Counted from the stretch's first letter, positions 44,050 to 55,329 are shown. The stretch is DNA of 64,000 bases from Pseudeuparius sepicola (GCA_963920635.1 OY987298.1:130891735-130955734); one strand, 5' to 3'. Numbers and translations: made by a program. The notes: a model not told the origin generated them from the letters alone.

Positions 44050-44249
44050 AGAATCGGTCGCATCAACTAGTAAATACGTGTAGAATTATAATTTAGGTTG
44101 TTATAGATACGGTAGTAACGCATTTCGAAAATATGTTCCCCTGAATTCTTATTCAAGAAAGTCGAACCCGATGTGAGGAAAACTGGAACCATCTTGTACC
44201 AATATCGGAGAAAAAATAATGTTAGACATTTAATTAAAGATCAAAAATA

Positions 44250-44880
44250 AAATTCCATTAAAAATAGTTATTTATGTACCAAGGCACTGAAGTTCAACTT
44301 TTTATGACTCATGTGGAATTTAGTTGCCGAGGCCTCTGGCCGAGGCAAATAAACCACATGAGTCATAAAAAGAACTTCAGTGCCGAGGTACAAATTATAT
44401 GTTTTTTTGAAATCGGAAAAAAATGTTTTATTAGGCAAGAAAATAATAATAAGGGATCACCCGTCCATGAGCCGACTACGCGCGGCGTTGCTTGACTTTG
44501 ACGATCGCTCTACCTAGGTCAAGTATGATGAGACACTGCACCTTCTGACAGAATAACCAAACTGCTGCTTCTTGTGCAGCCTACACAACAAATCTATTGA
44601 TATTCAAATTTAGGTACTAAAATGTGTATACTGAAGGATTGCGCTTCTATAGGAAACAATTTCGCAATGTGTACGAAAAGTTAAATGGGCTTTTATCGGC
44701 CGGGTTTTGAATATTTGGTCACTTTTGACGGGCTATTAATTCTCCGCGTCTGACGTTTGATGTCCTTTACATCTCGCCAAGGCCTACTTATTGAAAAAAT
44801 CGTACAATAATGGGCTACATTATTGTACGATTTCTGTGCTTATAATGACGATTTTGGGACACTTTACTGCCGATTTCAAG
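44250..44880 (+). repeat. Interspersed repeat family B, copy 1
   Basis: About 600 bp are repeated in inverted orientation at 51,490-52,010. Shared phrases include GGGATCACCCGTCCATGA, CGCGGCGTTGCTTGACTTTG, GTCACTTTTGACGGGC, CGCGTCTGACGTTTGATGT and CATCTCGCCAAGGCCTACTT. Copy 1 starts with a complete 118-bp palindrome (44,276-44,393) that is incomplete in copy 2. No coding frame is conserved. Confidence 0.75.
44276..44393. repeat. 118-bp palindrome at the edge of repeat family B
   Basis: GTACC..GGCACTGAAGTTC at the left pairs with GAACTTCAGTGCC..GGTAC at the right. The inner stem TTTTTATGACTCATGTGG is mirrored, and the turn is GGCCTCTGGCC. Only a few mismatches interrupt the ~57-base stem. In copy 2 of the family only one arm remains (51,895-51,962). 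Confidence 0.85.
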
Positions 44881-45469
44881 AAAAACCTTTTGTTTTAGTC
44901 GAAAATTAAAATATAGTGAAAAAAAATTCGAGTAAAGAGGCGGCCAGTGTCATTTCAGATAATATGCCAATTTATTGTGTGTGTATGGTTATGCCTCATA
45001 CGATTAGGTACTCACTTGCTGGTGTAAAAAGTCGAAATGCTTATGGCACACTATATCCTCAATAGAGGGAAGCAGCCTCGCTCAAAACGGAAGATTATTT
45101 TACTTCCAATGCCTAATTCCGTTAAAGCTTTCAAAGCAACGTTACTACAAATTGGTGAGTTCCGCATGTTGAAAATGTCTCGAATTTGAATGAAAGCAGT
45201 CTGGGAACTCAACGTAATCCCACCTTTGTGCCTACTTGTTCGCAATGTATATGCAATCCGTGGCTCTGGGAACCCAAATTAGTTCAAACGAATTATTTTG
45301 GCTGGAGGGACAAATATTTGAACTGTCTACGGCCGCCTGCGTCTTTGTTTAATATGCTATTTCATTACATTTGGGGAGCTTAAGATTCTGGGTGGAGTAT
45401 TCGCAGATATTATTATAAAAACTAACGAATATTTGCTTGATAAAATCTAGAAAACATTTCAATATTAAG
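44881..45469. other. Spacer, nothing recognised
   Basis: Mixed AT-rich DNA. Opposing 64-65-codon frames near 45,051-45,383 overlap each other and show no motif. Confidence 0.4.
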
Positions 45470-45473
45470 TTAA

Positions 45474-45811
45474 GAAGGGGTTGCCGACAGCGAAAGTGAC
45501 GTTAGATTTCGTATTTTTTTAAAGTTGTATAGCATAAAATCTAATAACATTTTACCTGGCAAAAATTTAGTACAAACATCTCTGTCTTCATTTTAATCAT
45601 AAGATCTTAAAAGCATATGCACTGGAATTATTATTTTTCCCAAGGTTTTCATAACTTATAAAATAAATCACTGCTTGTAAGATCTTATGATTAAAATGAA
45701 GCGATGTTTGTACTAAATTTTTGCCAGGTAAAAGGTTATTAGATTTTATGCTATACAACTTAAAAAAAATACGAAATCTAACGTCACTTTGGCTGCGTCG
45801 GCAACCCCCTC
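45474..45811. mobile_element. 338-bp foldback at TTAA (element A of a pair)
   Basis: Arms 45,474-45,610 and about 45,680-45,811 are inverted copies with few differences (GGGGTTGCCGAC, GTGACGTTAGATTTCG, TTTGTACTAAATTTTTGCCA and their inverses). TTAA flanks it at 45,470-45,473 and 45,812-45,815. No transposase is present. The 194-codon minus-strand frame over this region runs through hairpin arms of both neighbouring foldbacks and is an artefact. Confidence 0.8.
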
Positions 45812-45815
45812 TTAA

Positions 45816-46214
45816 GGTGGCATAAACACACATGGCATTAAATACTACCAACCCAAGTGAGTTTTTTGTGTTTATTTTGAAAATCATTATGTTTTTCAAA
45901 AAACCAATGCCCAACTTAAATACTGCATTATATTGGGCATATTTGGACAAAAAAATTAGCCAAATCTGATGGCTTGTTTGGAAAAACAATATACCTAAAG
46001 GTTCTGGTAATTTTTTATTAGAGAAGAAGAAGAAAATACATTTCAGGTATATTGTTTTCGCAAACGAAACATCAGATTTGGCTGATTTTTTGTCCAAATA
46101 TGCGGAATGTGATGTAGAATTTGAGTTGAGCATTGGTTTTTTGAAAGACCTACTAATTTTAAAACCAAACACTAAAAACACACTTGGGTTGGCACTATGT
46201 GTGATAATGCCCCC
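45816..46214. mobile_element. 399-bp foldback at TTAA (element B of a pair)
   Basis: The ends GG.GGCAT.A.CACACAT are inverted. The arms (about 190 bp each) share CCAACCCAAGTG, TTTTTCAAAAAACCAATGC and CAAATCTGAT boxes in mirrored order. TTAA flanks it at 45,812-45,815 (shared with element A) and 46,215-46,218. The two ends are more diverged than those of element A, suggesting that B is the older insertion. Confidence 0.75.
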
Positions 46215-46527
46215 TTAAAGTAGATAATGGAAGATAGCGTTAGGTTTAGTTAGTTTTTGTTGTTTTGTGCCTTAGAGTATTATAATATACATAGAGGTCA
46301 GTTTTTTTTTTTTAGCTTTTATGTTATGGGCTTTTATGTTATGTCATTACTTCAGTTTCCAAATTTGAGAAAATATGCAAATTGGTTTAAAATGAACCTT
46401 ACTTAAATCCTTTTAAGAACATCTTTTCAGATTTTTTCCATTACTTTTCTTTTTTTTATAGAAAAGCATCAAGATTCCTATTATAATAGGGGATGAGCGA
46501 ATCAAAAATAACTTTATTGCACTCCTC

Positions 46528-46560
46528 AGCAAAAATTAGAGATGTATCTCTAATTTTTGC
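46528..46560. repeat. Perfect 15-bp-arm hairpin
   Basis: GCAAAAATTAGAGAT and its inverse are separated by only two bases. The sequence directly before it (ATCAAAAATAACTTTATTGC and CTCCTCAGCAAA, 46,502-46,531) is repeated at about 47,017-47,047 inside the neighbouring foldback. The hairpin may therefore mark a template switch from that element. Confidence 0.7.
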
Positions 46561-46632
46561 AGATAGAAAAATAGTTTTATATAAAAGTTGCAAGGTCAGT
46601 ATCGTGCTTTAAAAAGGTAGGCTTGCGGATTA

Positions 46633-48710
46633 TACAGGGTGTAATATAAAAGTGGAAAAAAATGTGTATTTTTTTGTTTTTAATAATAAACATGCTGTAT
46701 ATTTTTTTCCAAATCCAACTTAATTTCATGGCTAACTGCGACCTTTCAAATAATTTTGGGTAAATTTAAGTCCACATATTATCTTGCTAAAGGAAAGCAA
46801 ATATCAACATGGTATATACAGGGTGTTTCATTAAGGGTGAAGAGGTACCATATCTCAGGAACTAATGGTCCTGGAGCTTTGGGAAAAAATCTTCTGGTCA
46901 CGAAAAATCGCCGTAAATTATTTTTAAGTTCGTAGGTCGGCCGCTAGAGAGCGTAAATAAAGAATCAGTAAATTTGAAAAATGAGTTTTCTAAAAAAAAT
47001 GACTAATAAAGGTATATCAAAAATAACTTTATTGCGCTCCTCAGCAAATTCTGAACAAGTTTCGTTAAGTATTTTTTGCTCTGGCTCTACAAATAGAGAT
47101 GAAACGGGCGGATAAACCTTCACTTGAAAAAATGCTTCTAACTCCGGTTTGGTTTAACCGAATTGGTCGAATTTGGGCTTGCTGAAGAGAACGTTCCTTC
47201 TTCTATCAAATGATTGTCCAGTAAGGTTGTTTCGAATTTTGTGGTCACCGTTAGAGGGCGCAATTTGAAAAATTTCCCTTTTATTACAATTTTCTCGGAA
47301 ATTTTAAATGCAATGATATACTTATTCTGTCATAATCAAAAAGTAGATTAAATTTGCAACAAAAAAAAACAAAGTTCAAATCGATATCTTCATTAGTTAT
47401 CGCCAAAAGAATAATTATTAACATGTTAGTTGAATGAAGAAGGTTGAAAGTTATTTGTTGTCAAAGATTTCCGTGGTCAAGCATGCCATGAAATGAATAA
47501 AAATCTCCTTGAGCTTTTCGTAAATTACTACTTACCTACCTTACCTGTCGTATCGATATGAAATTATCTCGGAAATCATCTAGTAAGCCAGGAAACAAAA
47601 TCGTTTGGTACTTGACAGCGTATTCACGTTCCGCAAGTGAAGCCTATCGTAAGCCTTGGCATTCGTATAAGGCATTTTTTAATAAAAAATGCAACACACA
47701 ATTTTAACTCAAAATTTGACAGAATACTCATTAAAGCTGACAGAGACGTTTACTTTTTTGCTTCCCTAGAAACCAAACGATTTTGTTTCATGGCTTACTA
47801 TTTATAAATGATTTCCGAGATAATTTCATATCAATACGACAGGTAAGGTAAGGAAATTAGAAATATGTTTAAAGGAATAAAAAGTGATAAAAATAGCAAT
47901 TTACCAAAAGCGCAAGCAGATTTTTATTTATTTCATGGCATGCTTGTCCTCGGAAACCTTTGATAACAAATAACTATTACCTTCTTTCAAATAACTTGTT
48001 AATAATTATCCTTTTGGCGATAACTCCCAAACTAATGAAGATATCGGTTCGAACCTTGGGTATTTTTTGTTATAAATTTAATCTACTTTTCGATTATAAC
48101 AGAATAAATATGTCATTACATTTAAAATTTCGGAGAAAATTGTCATAAAAGGGAAATTTTTCAAATTGCTCCCTCTAGCGGTGAACACGAAATTCGAAAT
48201 GACCTTACTGGACAATCATTTGATATAAGAAGGAACGTTTTCTTCAACGAGCCCAAATTCGACCAATTCGGTTAAGCCAAACCACGTTATCACCATTTCA
48301 AGGTTTATCCGCCCGTTACACCTTTATTTGAAGATCTAGAGCAAAAAAGCCTTAACAAAAATTGTTCAGAATTTGCTAAAGAGTGCAATAACATTATTTT
48401 TGATATACCTTTATTAGTAATGTTTTTTTGAGAAAACTAATTTTTTAAATACGCCCCCTGGCGGCCGACCTACGACCTTAAAAATAATTTCCAGCAATTT
48501 TTGGAGACCACATTACTTGAGAAGATTTTTATCCCAAATCTTCGGGACTATTAATTCCTGAGATATGGCACCTCTTCACCCTTAATGAAACACCCTGTAC
48601 ATACATATATCGTTGCAATTAGAAAAAAATATATCAAAAAATCAACAGGATGTTTATTATTAAAAACAAAAAAATGTATGTTGTCCCACAAAAATTTTCT
48701 TTACCATATT
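46633..48710. mobile_element. Outer CAGGGTGT foldback hosting a second one
   Basis: 46,633 starts TACAGGGTGTAATAT. A mirrored pair, TATTTTTTTGTTTTTAATAA with TAAACATGCTG against the inverse at 48,640-48,690, forms short outer arms. Most of the interval is occupied by the inner foldback 46,817-48,599. The right outer end is degraded, so its coordinate is approximate. Confidence 0.55.
46817..48599. mobile_element. 1.78-kb foldback with TACAGGGTGTTTCA ends
   Basis: The termini TACAGGGTGTTTCATTAAGG and inverse enclose arms of about 800 bp (46,817-47,611 and 47,770-48,599) with a 160-base loop. Mirrored boxes include GGGTGAAGAGGTACCATATC, TCAAATGATTGTCCAGTAAG, AATTGGTCGAATTTGGGC and CGTATCGATATGAAATTATC. 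TA precedes the left end. The loop contains GCATTTTTTAATAAAAAATGC. There is no transposase. It would fold into a very long RNA duplex. Confidence 0.85.
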
Positions 48711-49550
48711 TTTCGATTTCTGTATATTTACGCTATGTTCGTGCAATTGGCAAATGCGCGTCAGGAATTACGTGTCCAAACGATATTAAAAGGCGCTGTT
48801 AATACACTTGTGAAAATACATTTTTTTTGTTTATGTTAGAATTCTTTAAACTTCGGATTGGTTTCAAGCTATTTTCTTCCCACCTATCCTTAAAATATTT
48901 TACGTCATGATTGAATCACACGAGGCCAACGATAAAGACAGGCCACGGCGCTAACGCATAATCGCGTAGTCACGTGACCAACTTAGTTCTATATAATGAA
49001 AGGCATTTTTGGAGACAAGTAGAAAAAACAAATTTCGTAACAATTTGGCAAGTTTTATTTCATCTATTACATTATTGGATTTGTGCATCCAAGCTTTCTC
49101 TAATTGTTTTTTCAAAATTTTCAACCTGCCTCAGATGTTTTAGGCTGAGAGTTAAACGGCACTGCACTCACAATATTTTGGCACATTCTCAAAAATTGTT
49201 GGGACAACACCTTCCTTTAGCTTAGGTGATATTCTCTATAGGTATTTTCCTCCCACAACACATTTGTCCACTTTAATTATTGTTTCACTTTCTTGAAAAT
49301 GTTAGCCACACATACTTAAGGGTTTTTTAGAAATTAAATCTCAGTTGGGATTTTACGAATCCATTTTTGGCGGAAATTTTCATCCCGAGGCAAAACAAAT
49401 GTTTGTTATGGCGACACTTTCTTTCTGGCTTTTGTAATATGTATAAATATAATATAAACAGAACCAATATTTGGTATTTAGGTAATTTTTTACGAAATAA
49501 AAATGAAAACTAACTACTCTATACTCTAAATATTGACGAGGCAGCGTGAA
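48711..49550. other. AT-rich spacer, nothing recognised
   Basis: No inverted repeat, RNA box or persuasive frame. A mixed segment lies at 48,905-48,985 (AGGCCACGGCGCTAACGCAT). Confidence 0.4.
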
Positions 49551-49556
49551 AGATCA

Positions 49557-50130
49557 TATCAGGGCGTAGGTCGACAACGAAAATCCTCGAGTACGTTACA
49601 ACACTGATTTATTTCGCACAAGGTGAATGATGAATACAATAAATATACACAAACCCGAACGTGGTCAACGGGAACGGCTTCCAGCCACCCGGACCGTCTG
49701 AACTCGCGGATCTCCCGTAAGCAATTCACCCCTCTGTGTCTCAGGCTCCACTGTCCAATACGGTTCATGTCCATAATAGTCCATTCCGGGTTCTCTATTC
49801 TGTGGTTCGGGGGAGAATTCCCCTTACAGCGCTCACGCGTCGCGTCGCGTCGGTGCGAGCGGCACCAATACTCTTGGACGGCACGACTCCCACCCAGAGG
49901 CCATAATAACACCTGGGCGGTTCCCCTCCGCCAGGACACACGCGCACTAGACACAAACTTGTTTCTAAAATATAAACTAAGACGTTTAAAAACACTTTAA
50001 ACATTGAACACTTCTCAAAACCCAAGCTGCCGCTTTCAGTTATGTGACAAATGACATGTAACGTCTGACTAAGATGGTCACGTTAATTTTGTGCGCCAGG
50101 GCCTGTCTTTATAGTAGGCCTTGTGAATCG
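49557..50130 (-). mobile_element. Probable solo LTR or retroelement end
   Basis: Read on the minus strand, this GC-richer block has an A/T-rich TATATTTTAGAAACAAG box at about 49,965. It then has a CG-rich middle and a late GCGAAATAAATCAGTG with an AATAAA polyadenylation signal near 49,612, about 50 bases before the composition changes. This order (promoter-like box, body, AATAAA, short tail) is what an LTR looks like. I could not find a clear TG...CA border or a target duplication, and no partner LTR is in the window. Frames of 76-131 codons on both strands are mutually overlapping. A CG-rich regulatory block is the alternative. Confidence 0.35.
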
Positions 50131-50289
50131 CACTGCGTATACACATACACTTAGGCAACATGAACCGGGTTCACGAAATATATACCGTCGGCCGACGTCG
50201 ATGTCCTTCTTTGAATAAACCTTATTTTGGGCCTTGTTTATGCATTCCCCTCTCCGAAATAAAGACGTTTCTTGCTAAAAATCCCTACC

Positions 50290-50570
50290 CTGCAGTAAAT
50301 TATGCTCGGAGGCGCCGTCCACTTTTTGCGAAAGCGGCCTAGTTAGGCCCAAGCCCCCGGGGAGGGCCCGGGGGGTGTTTGCTTAGGCCCGGCGGAGCAG
50401 AGGGCATCCCGAAGAAAAATTAATACCCCGGACCGCTTGCCGCTGCTCTCCTGCTTACCATATTTTTTGTCACCGCGTCACTTTGTTTTGCACGAAGAAT
50501 AATGTTTGGAATACATTATAGCGTACCTACAAAGGGGGCCCTTTTTCCAAGGGCCGCCAGCGGCGTATCC
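50290..50570. other. GC-rich non-coding block
   Basis: Includes GGCCCAAGCCCCCGGGGAG and CCCGGACCGCTTGCCGCTGC. There is no frame beyond 60 codons. It lies about 160 bp beyond the probable LTR and may be unrelated to it. Confidence 0.3.
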
Positions 50571-51020
50571 TATTCAAAGAGGGTAGGTATCTAAATTGTG
50601 AACAGGATGAAGGTGCGTGATCATTTCCAAAAGTTGAAACATATTTTGTACCTGTTTGTAACATCGTTTGTCTAGACTCTGTCTATAAATCTACTATATG
50701 GACTATAATAAACGTAATTTTGATCATCTCTGATAATTATTGGAAGGGTTTGCACTTATAACCCATAAAAGAGACGCAACCCGAAAGAAATTGTACGAGA
50801 TCTTCGCTTTGTCATGAAGAGACTTCAGTCCCGGAGGATGAAAATTTCTTCTTCACTCTAAGGAAGCGCCTTACTTTGACGAAGCTTCAACTGGCGATCT
50901 ATGCAATACACTATACACAGTGAATGGCTGTGACAGTTCTTTTTGGTTGTGACGGTGAACCTAGTCGGTTAGATGTTGACAAAGGTGTGTAATAAATAAA
51001 CAAATAAGAAAAAAATTTAT

Positions 51021-51150
51021 AGAGCAAAGAATTTTTAAAGCAAGATAATATTATCAAAGAGCAAAGAATTTTTAAAGCAAGATAATATTATCTTGCTTTA
51101 AAAATTAAAGCAAGATAATATTATCTTGCTTTAAAAATTCTTTGCTTAAT
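51021..51150. repeat. Compound AT-rich palindrome with repeated AAGCAAGATAATATTATC units
   Basis: GCAAGATAATATTATCTTGC, a perfect 20-bp palindrome, occurs twice. A third, half copy lies upstream with the same GCAAAGAATTTTTAAAG lead. Together they form one larger palindrome: AGCAAAGAATTTTTAAAG... on the left, ...CTTTAAAAATTCTTTGCT on the right, pivoting at AAATTAAA. This structure is expected from hairpin-driven replication slippage. Confidence 0.85.
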
Positions 51151-51489
51151 CTTGAAGATAAGCATAAGACGACCACGGTCTTGTGATCTTGTTGGCCGAT
51201 TTTGGTAAGCTTTTTTTGTTAGGTAGATATTTAAAATGCGCATCAATAAGTGGGAAACTTTCTTATGTAGTAATCATGTCCACGTAGTAATCATGTCCAA
51301 CTAAAATAAGAAAAAAATGCATTACGTATTTTTTTAAATTATAGAAACTTTTTTATGATTCTTTTGAATAAATTTTTGTTACTCAATACTTAAGTTTTTC
51401 ATAACAGTAATGATAAAGTTGTAGAGAAGGTAAGTTGTAATAATTTCAATTAATTAAATCAAAAGTGCAATATTAGCAGTGAAGTGTCT

Positions 51490-52010
51490 CAAAATCGTTA
51501 TTAAAAGCTCAGAAGTCGGCACTGAAGTAGCCCATTATTGTACCATTTTTTCAATAAGTAGGCCTTGGCGAGATGTAAACATCAAATGTCAGACGCGGAG
51601 CCATCGCCCGTCAAAAGTGACCAAATATTCCAAACCCGGCCAATAGGGGCACATTAAATATTCGTACAGATTCCAAAATTGTTACCTAGAGCAGCGCAAT
51701 CAGTATAAGGCTTGAATATCAATCTATTTTTCATGGAGGCCGCAGTTTGGAGTTTCAGTTGGGAAAAGCCGTGCCTCGTCATACTTGACCTATAAGTAGA
51801 GCAATCATCAAAGTCAAGCAACGCCGCGTGCAGTTGGTTCATGGACGGGTGATCCCTTACGATTATTTTTTTGTCTAATAAAACATTTTTTTTCCAAGGC
51901 CAAAGGCCTCGGCAATTAAATTCCACATGAGAACTAAAAAGTTGAACTTCGGTTCCTTGGTACATAAGAACTATTTTCTTGAATATTAGAAAAATAAAAT
52001 TCATTTTAGT
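51490..52010 (-). repeat. Interspersed repeat family B, copy 2
   Basis: Inverted copy of 44,250-44,880 (shared phrases are listed there). The palindromic end is incomplete: the arm with GGCCTCGGCAATTAAATTCC is present at 51,905-51,925, but its mirror has been lost. The 123-codon minus-strand frame here is not open in copy 1. Confidence 0.75.
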
Positions 52011-52574
52011 GATACCAAACAACAATATGTAATCATCAGGTTTTTTTTTTCTAAAATATTTCTAAGTAATACTACTTTTTGAAATTTGAGCCCATAGAAG
52101 TGGTCGTAGTTGGCCATGATCACAACCCAAGAATTAAGTTAAGCACTCATTTAATGCGCATTTTGAATATCTATGTAACAAGAAAAGTTCATAAAAATCG
52201 ATAAATAAATAAAGATTTTACATGAGTGGACACACTGTAGGTTAGTTGAAAACAAATTTCTCAAACATGCACAGATATCAGCAGGTTGCTATTCATTTCC
52301 ACTGATGATATCTCTACCTATGTTCATAAAACGTTAATTTCTACTGGTGCTGGCTGAACTTTTGACACAAGACGATATTTTTCCTAGGAATTATTCGATG
52401 ATGCTGAGCATATCAGGCACTCACAATGATGGAAAGTACTGGACGCCGATAGTTATGATTTCAAAGATATAGTTGGTTTGGGTATCTATTGTTCGTAAGT
52501 GCGATAAAAATTGTGTTGATATAATTTTACAATAAGTATATCCCGCATTGGTATATCGTGACCAACGATATATA

Positions 52575-54168
52575 GTTCAGTCAAATGGTACAAAAGGAGG
52601 GTGCGAAGTGGAAAGTTCTGGTCTAATTGGTTTTAGTGGTTTATTTCATGTTCCTTGAGGTGCTGAACACGAAATCGAAGATGTCCAAAAAAAATTTTCG
52701 CGGAAAATATGAGAAATCATTAAAGAAGCACTAAAAATAATGTTTTTTAGTGATTTACAGCTTATAACTTGCAAAGCAAACTATTTACGCAAAAAGTGGC
52801 ACTATAGTAAACAGGATAAAATTATCTACAATTTGACTGTCTTAATATTTTTTGTACATCTATGGTTTCCACGCAAAAGAGTGTTGAAATGATAGAAGTA
52901 GTTTTTGAAGACAGAAACATTCCAATAAACATAACATCAGACAGTGCCCTCTAAAGAAATACTATAGGGGGCGCTGCATTAGGCGCTGTGTTGTGTTATG
53001 CTATACCACCCACAAAACGTTAAGAATAGGGGCAAATATACAGGGTGTCCCATAACTTATCCACCAGAAAGCAACGGGTGGTACTAGACATCAAAATATA
53101 CCGTGTGAGCCAAAAATGCCTTGGTAAAATGTTGCTCGTTTAAAAGATACAAGGAAATAAAACTTGTTTTTCGAAGAATTTCAATATCTAATTCTAAAAC
53201 CGTTGAAGGTATCTGATTCAAAATTGACATACTTGGGTTTTCGTGTGAGAAATCCGAATTCGTTACTAGTTTGAACCTAGTTCCTAGAGGGCGCTTGGTG
53301 CGAACTTCATGATGAATTAAATTCTGCGAAGCTGGGATTGTTTTGACGATGTAAAAACATAATCTTGGCGATATCGATATCGCAAGCCGTTTGCGAGATA
53401 TTCGTCTCTGAATGTAGGTATAAACAGAAAAAAATCATGTTTTTTGAAATTTACTTCAACACGTATTGAAAATGTCCCCCGTTTACCTCAAGTAACTTTC
53501 TTATGATCTTTATTAAATGACGCCTCACATTCGGGAAGGTATTTTCAGCATTTTTAATATTATCGGTGGTTTGTTGAACTTTTCCTAATTAATAATAAAT
53601 TAATTCATCTTCGAAATTATTGCAATTTTTCGAAAATCAAGTTTCATTTTCAACACCCTGTATCTTTTAAACGACCAACATTTTACTAAGGCATTTTTGG
53701 TATCACCCGTTGCCTTCTGGCGGATAAGCTATAGGACACCCTGTATATTCGATATGAATTTTCGGGCTTAAAATTGTGAACTTTCTCACAAAATTTTCGG
53801 GAAATATAAAATAAACCAATATTCGTTTTTCCAGAACCGAATATTTCCAAAATATTCTCACTATATTGCAAAGTTCGAATTGAAATATTCGCCACTCACA
53901 TCACTGCATGGAAGCCGTATCTATATACATAAATACATTCTATACAATAATATTTACCTACACGAAATAAAAATTATAAATTAATGGTGTTTTTTTTGCT
54001 GTTTTAAAAAAATTACTGTTCCTCCGTGTTTCAATACTCTTTTGCGTGGAAACCATACCATCAAACACTATTTTTAGTGGTTTTATTGATGATTTCTCAT
54101 ATTTGCCGCGAAAATTTTTGTTGGACAACTTCAGAAACTTTCCACTTTAAACTACTGTTTGACTGAAC
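52575..54168. mobile_element. 1.6-kb TIR element, TA-flanked, hosting a foldback
   Basis: The left end GTTCAGTCAAA is mirrored at 54,158-54,168, with TA on both sides (52,573-52,574 and 54,169-54,170). Mirrored internal boxes are GGAAAGTTCTG/GAAACTTTCC, AATATGAGAAATCAT and TTTCCACGCAAAAGAGT. The inner part is interrupted by the CAGGGTGT foldback 53,039-53,745. No transposase frame is present. Confidence 0.7.
53039..53745. mobile_element. 707-bp CAGGGTGTCCC foldback nested in the 52.6-54.2-kb element
   Basis: The termini TACAGGGTGTCC and GGACACCCTGTA are bordered by TA (53,037-53,038 and 53,746-53,747). Arms of about 120-160 bp share CTTATCC.CCAGAAGGCAACGGGTG-like text, CAAAAATGCCTT.GTAAAATGTTG and GTTTAAAAGATACA boxes in mirrored order. 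The interior has no coding region. Confidence 0.8.
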
Positions 54169-54689
54169 TAATAAGTATAGGAATAGATACATTCCCAAAG
54201 GCAACTTGTTTTGTTTCATGACTTTAAAAAGATGTTATTGTTGGGAGATTCAAGGTTTCCAGTTTTTTTATACGCTTTAGGTTATTTGATAAATAAAACT
54301 ATTTATTTATACATTACAAAAAAAGAAAGACTGAATTTCAGAAATCCCAATAAAAACAAATTACCTCGTCTTCCTCCCCCGACCCGCTAATGTAGAAGCA
54401 AAATAAAACCGTGTTATTTGTATTAGCCTGAGTCATCTATTCCTATAATATATCGTTGATCGTGACTGAAAATCTTCTTTGTTGATTATCATTCTGTGTC
54501 TCTGTCTCTGTACTTATATGCGACATTATTTGCCTTTGTTCTTACTGGCCCATATTTCCTTATCAGGCGTTTTCTGATGTGCAAACCAGATTGAGGCAGT
54601 CACATAGCAGCGTCCAGAGATGTCACAGTGTATAATATTTAAGTCCACCTCTTCATTCTCAGCATGTATTCATTTGTGCGTCTTCTCAA

Positions 54690-55040
54690 GCCTCGTTTCA
54701 GTCGTCGCGCCACTGGACCTCGGCCCGCCTTGATTTCCACTTTATTTTCGCGCCCCATCCGTTCTTCCCAACATCCCATTGTTCGTCCTGCCGGAGGGGG
54801 CCCCGCGGCGCGGCCCCTCCTGGGAGGATAGTTTAAGAGGCCGTGAATTTCGCAGGGCGTAAATTGAGAACAGATACCCCCTTGGAAATTATGTAATGGC
54901 CTGCGCTTCTTTTCGCGAAAGTGAAAAGACCTTTTTGTGTTCGGGTTGAGTGGTAATTAAGGCGCGAAAGGCAGCCTAGCCGTACGCATCTCGTCTAAGG
55001 GGGGCCTCGAAAATTCGCAAGTGTGTTGGCCGACGCAACC
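54690..55040. other. GC-rich non-coding block
   Basis: Among the most GC-rich stretches of the window (GGGGGCCCCGCGGCGCGGCC at about 54,796). There is no extended frame. It ends in a CGACGCAACCAGGTAGAGCA phrase. Possible regulatory island. Confidence 0.35.
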
Positions 55041-55329
55041 AGGTAGAGCAACGAGATTTTCAGTATTTACTCTTTTTTATTCGACAGAAGAGGGAATTTC
55101 AAGGGAACTAGACGAGTATGGAGGATAAGGTTTTTTAATTATTATTAGTCTCTTGATACCCATATTGAAATTTCTCAAATTTGGAATGACCTGACTGGTC
55201 TAAGTATAACCCAAGAAATACTCATTTAAAATTCTCTTCTTGATCTCATATAAGAACGTTGACGTATATTATAAATATATATAATTTGTTGGTGTAGAAA
55301 ACGCAACATTTTTTTAAAATTGGAAATAA

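Noticed and set aside
45597..46181. Longest open frame in the window (194 codons, minus strand)
   Set aside because: It runs through the arms of two adjacent TTAA-flanked foldbacks; the peptide has no motif and its composition is AT-driven.
49559..50025. Overlapping frames of 76-131 codons on both strands
   Set aside because: GC-rich sequence opens frames on both strands simultaneously; the block fits a probable LTR better than a gene.
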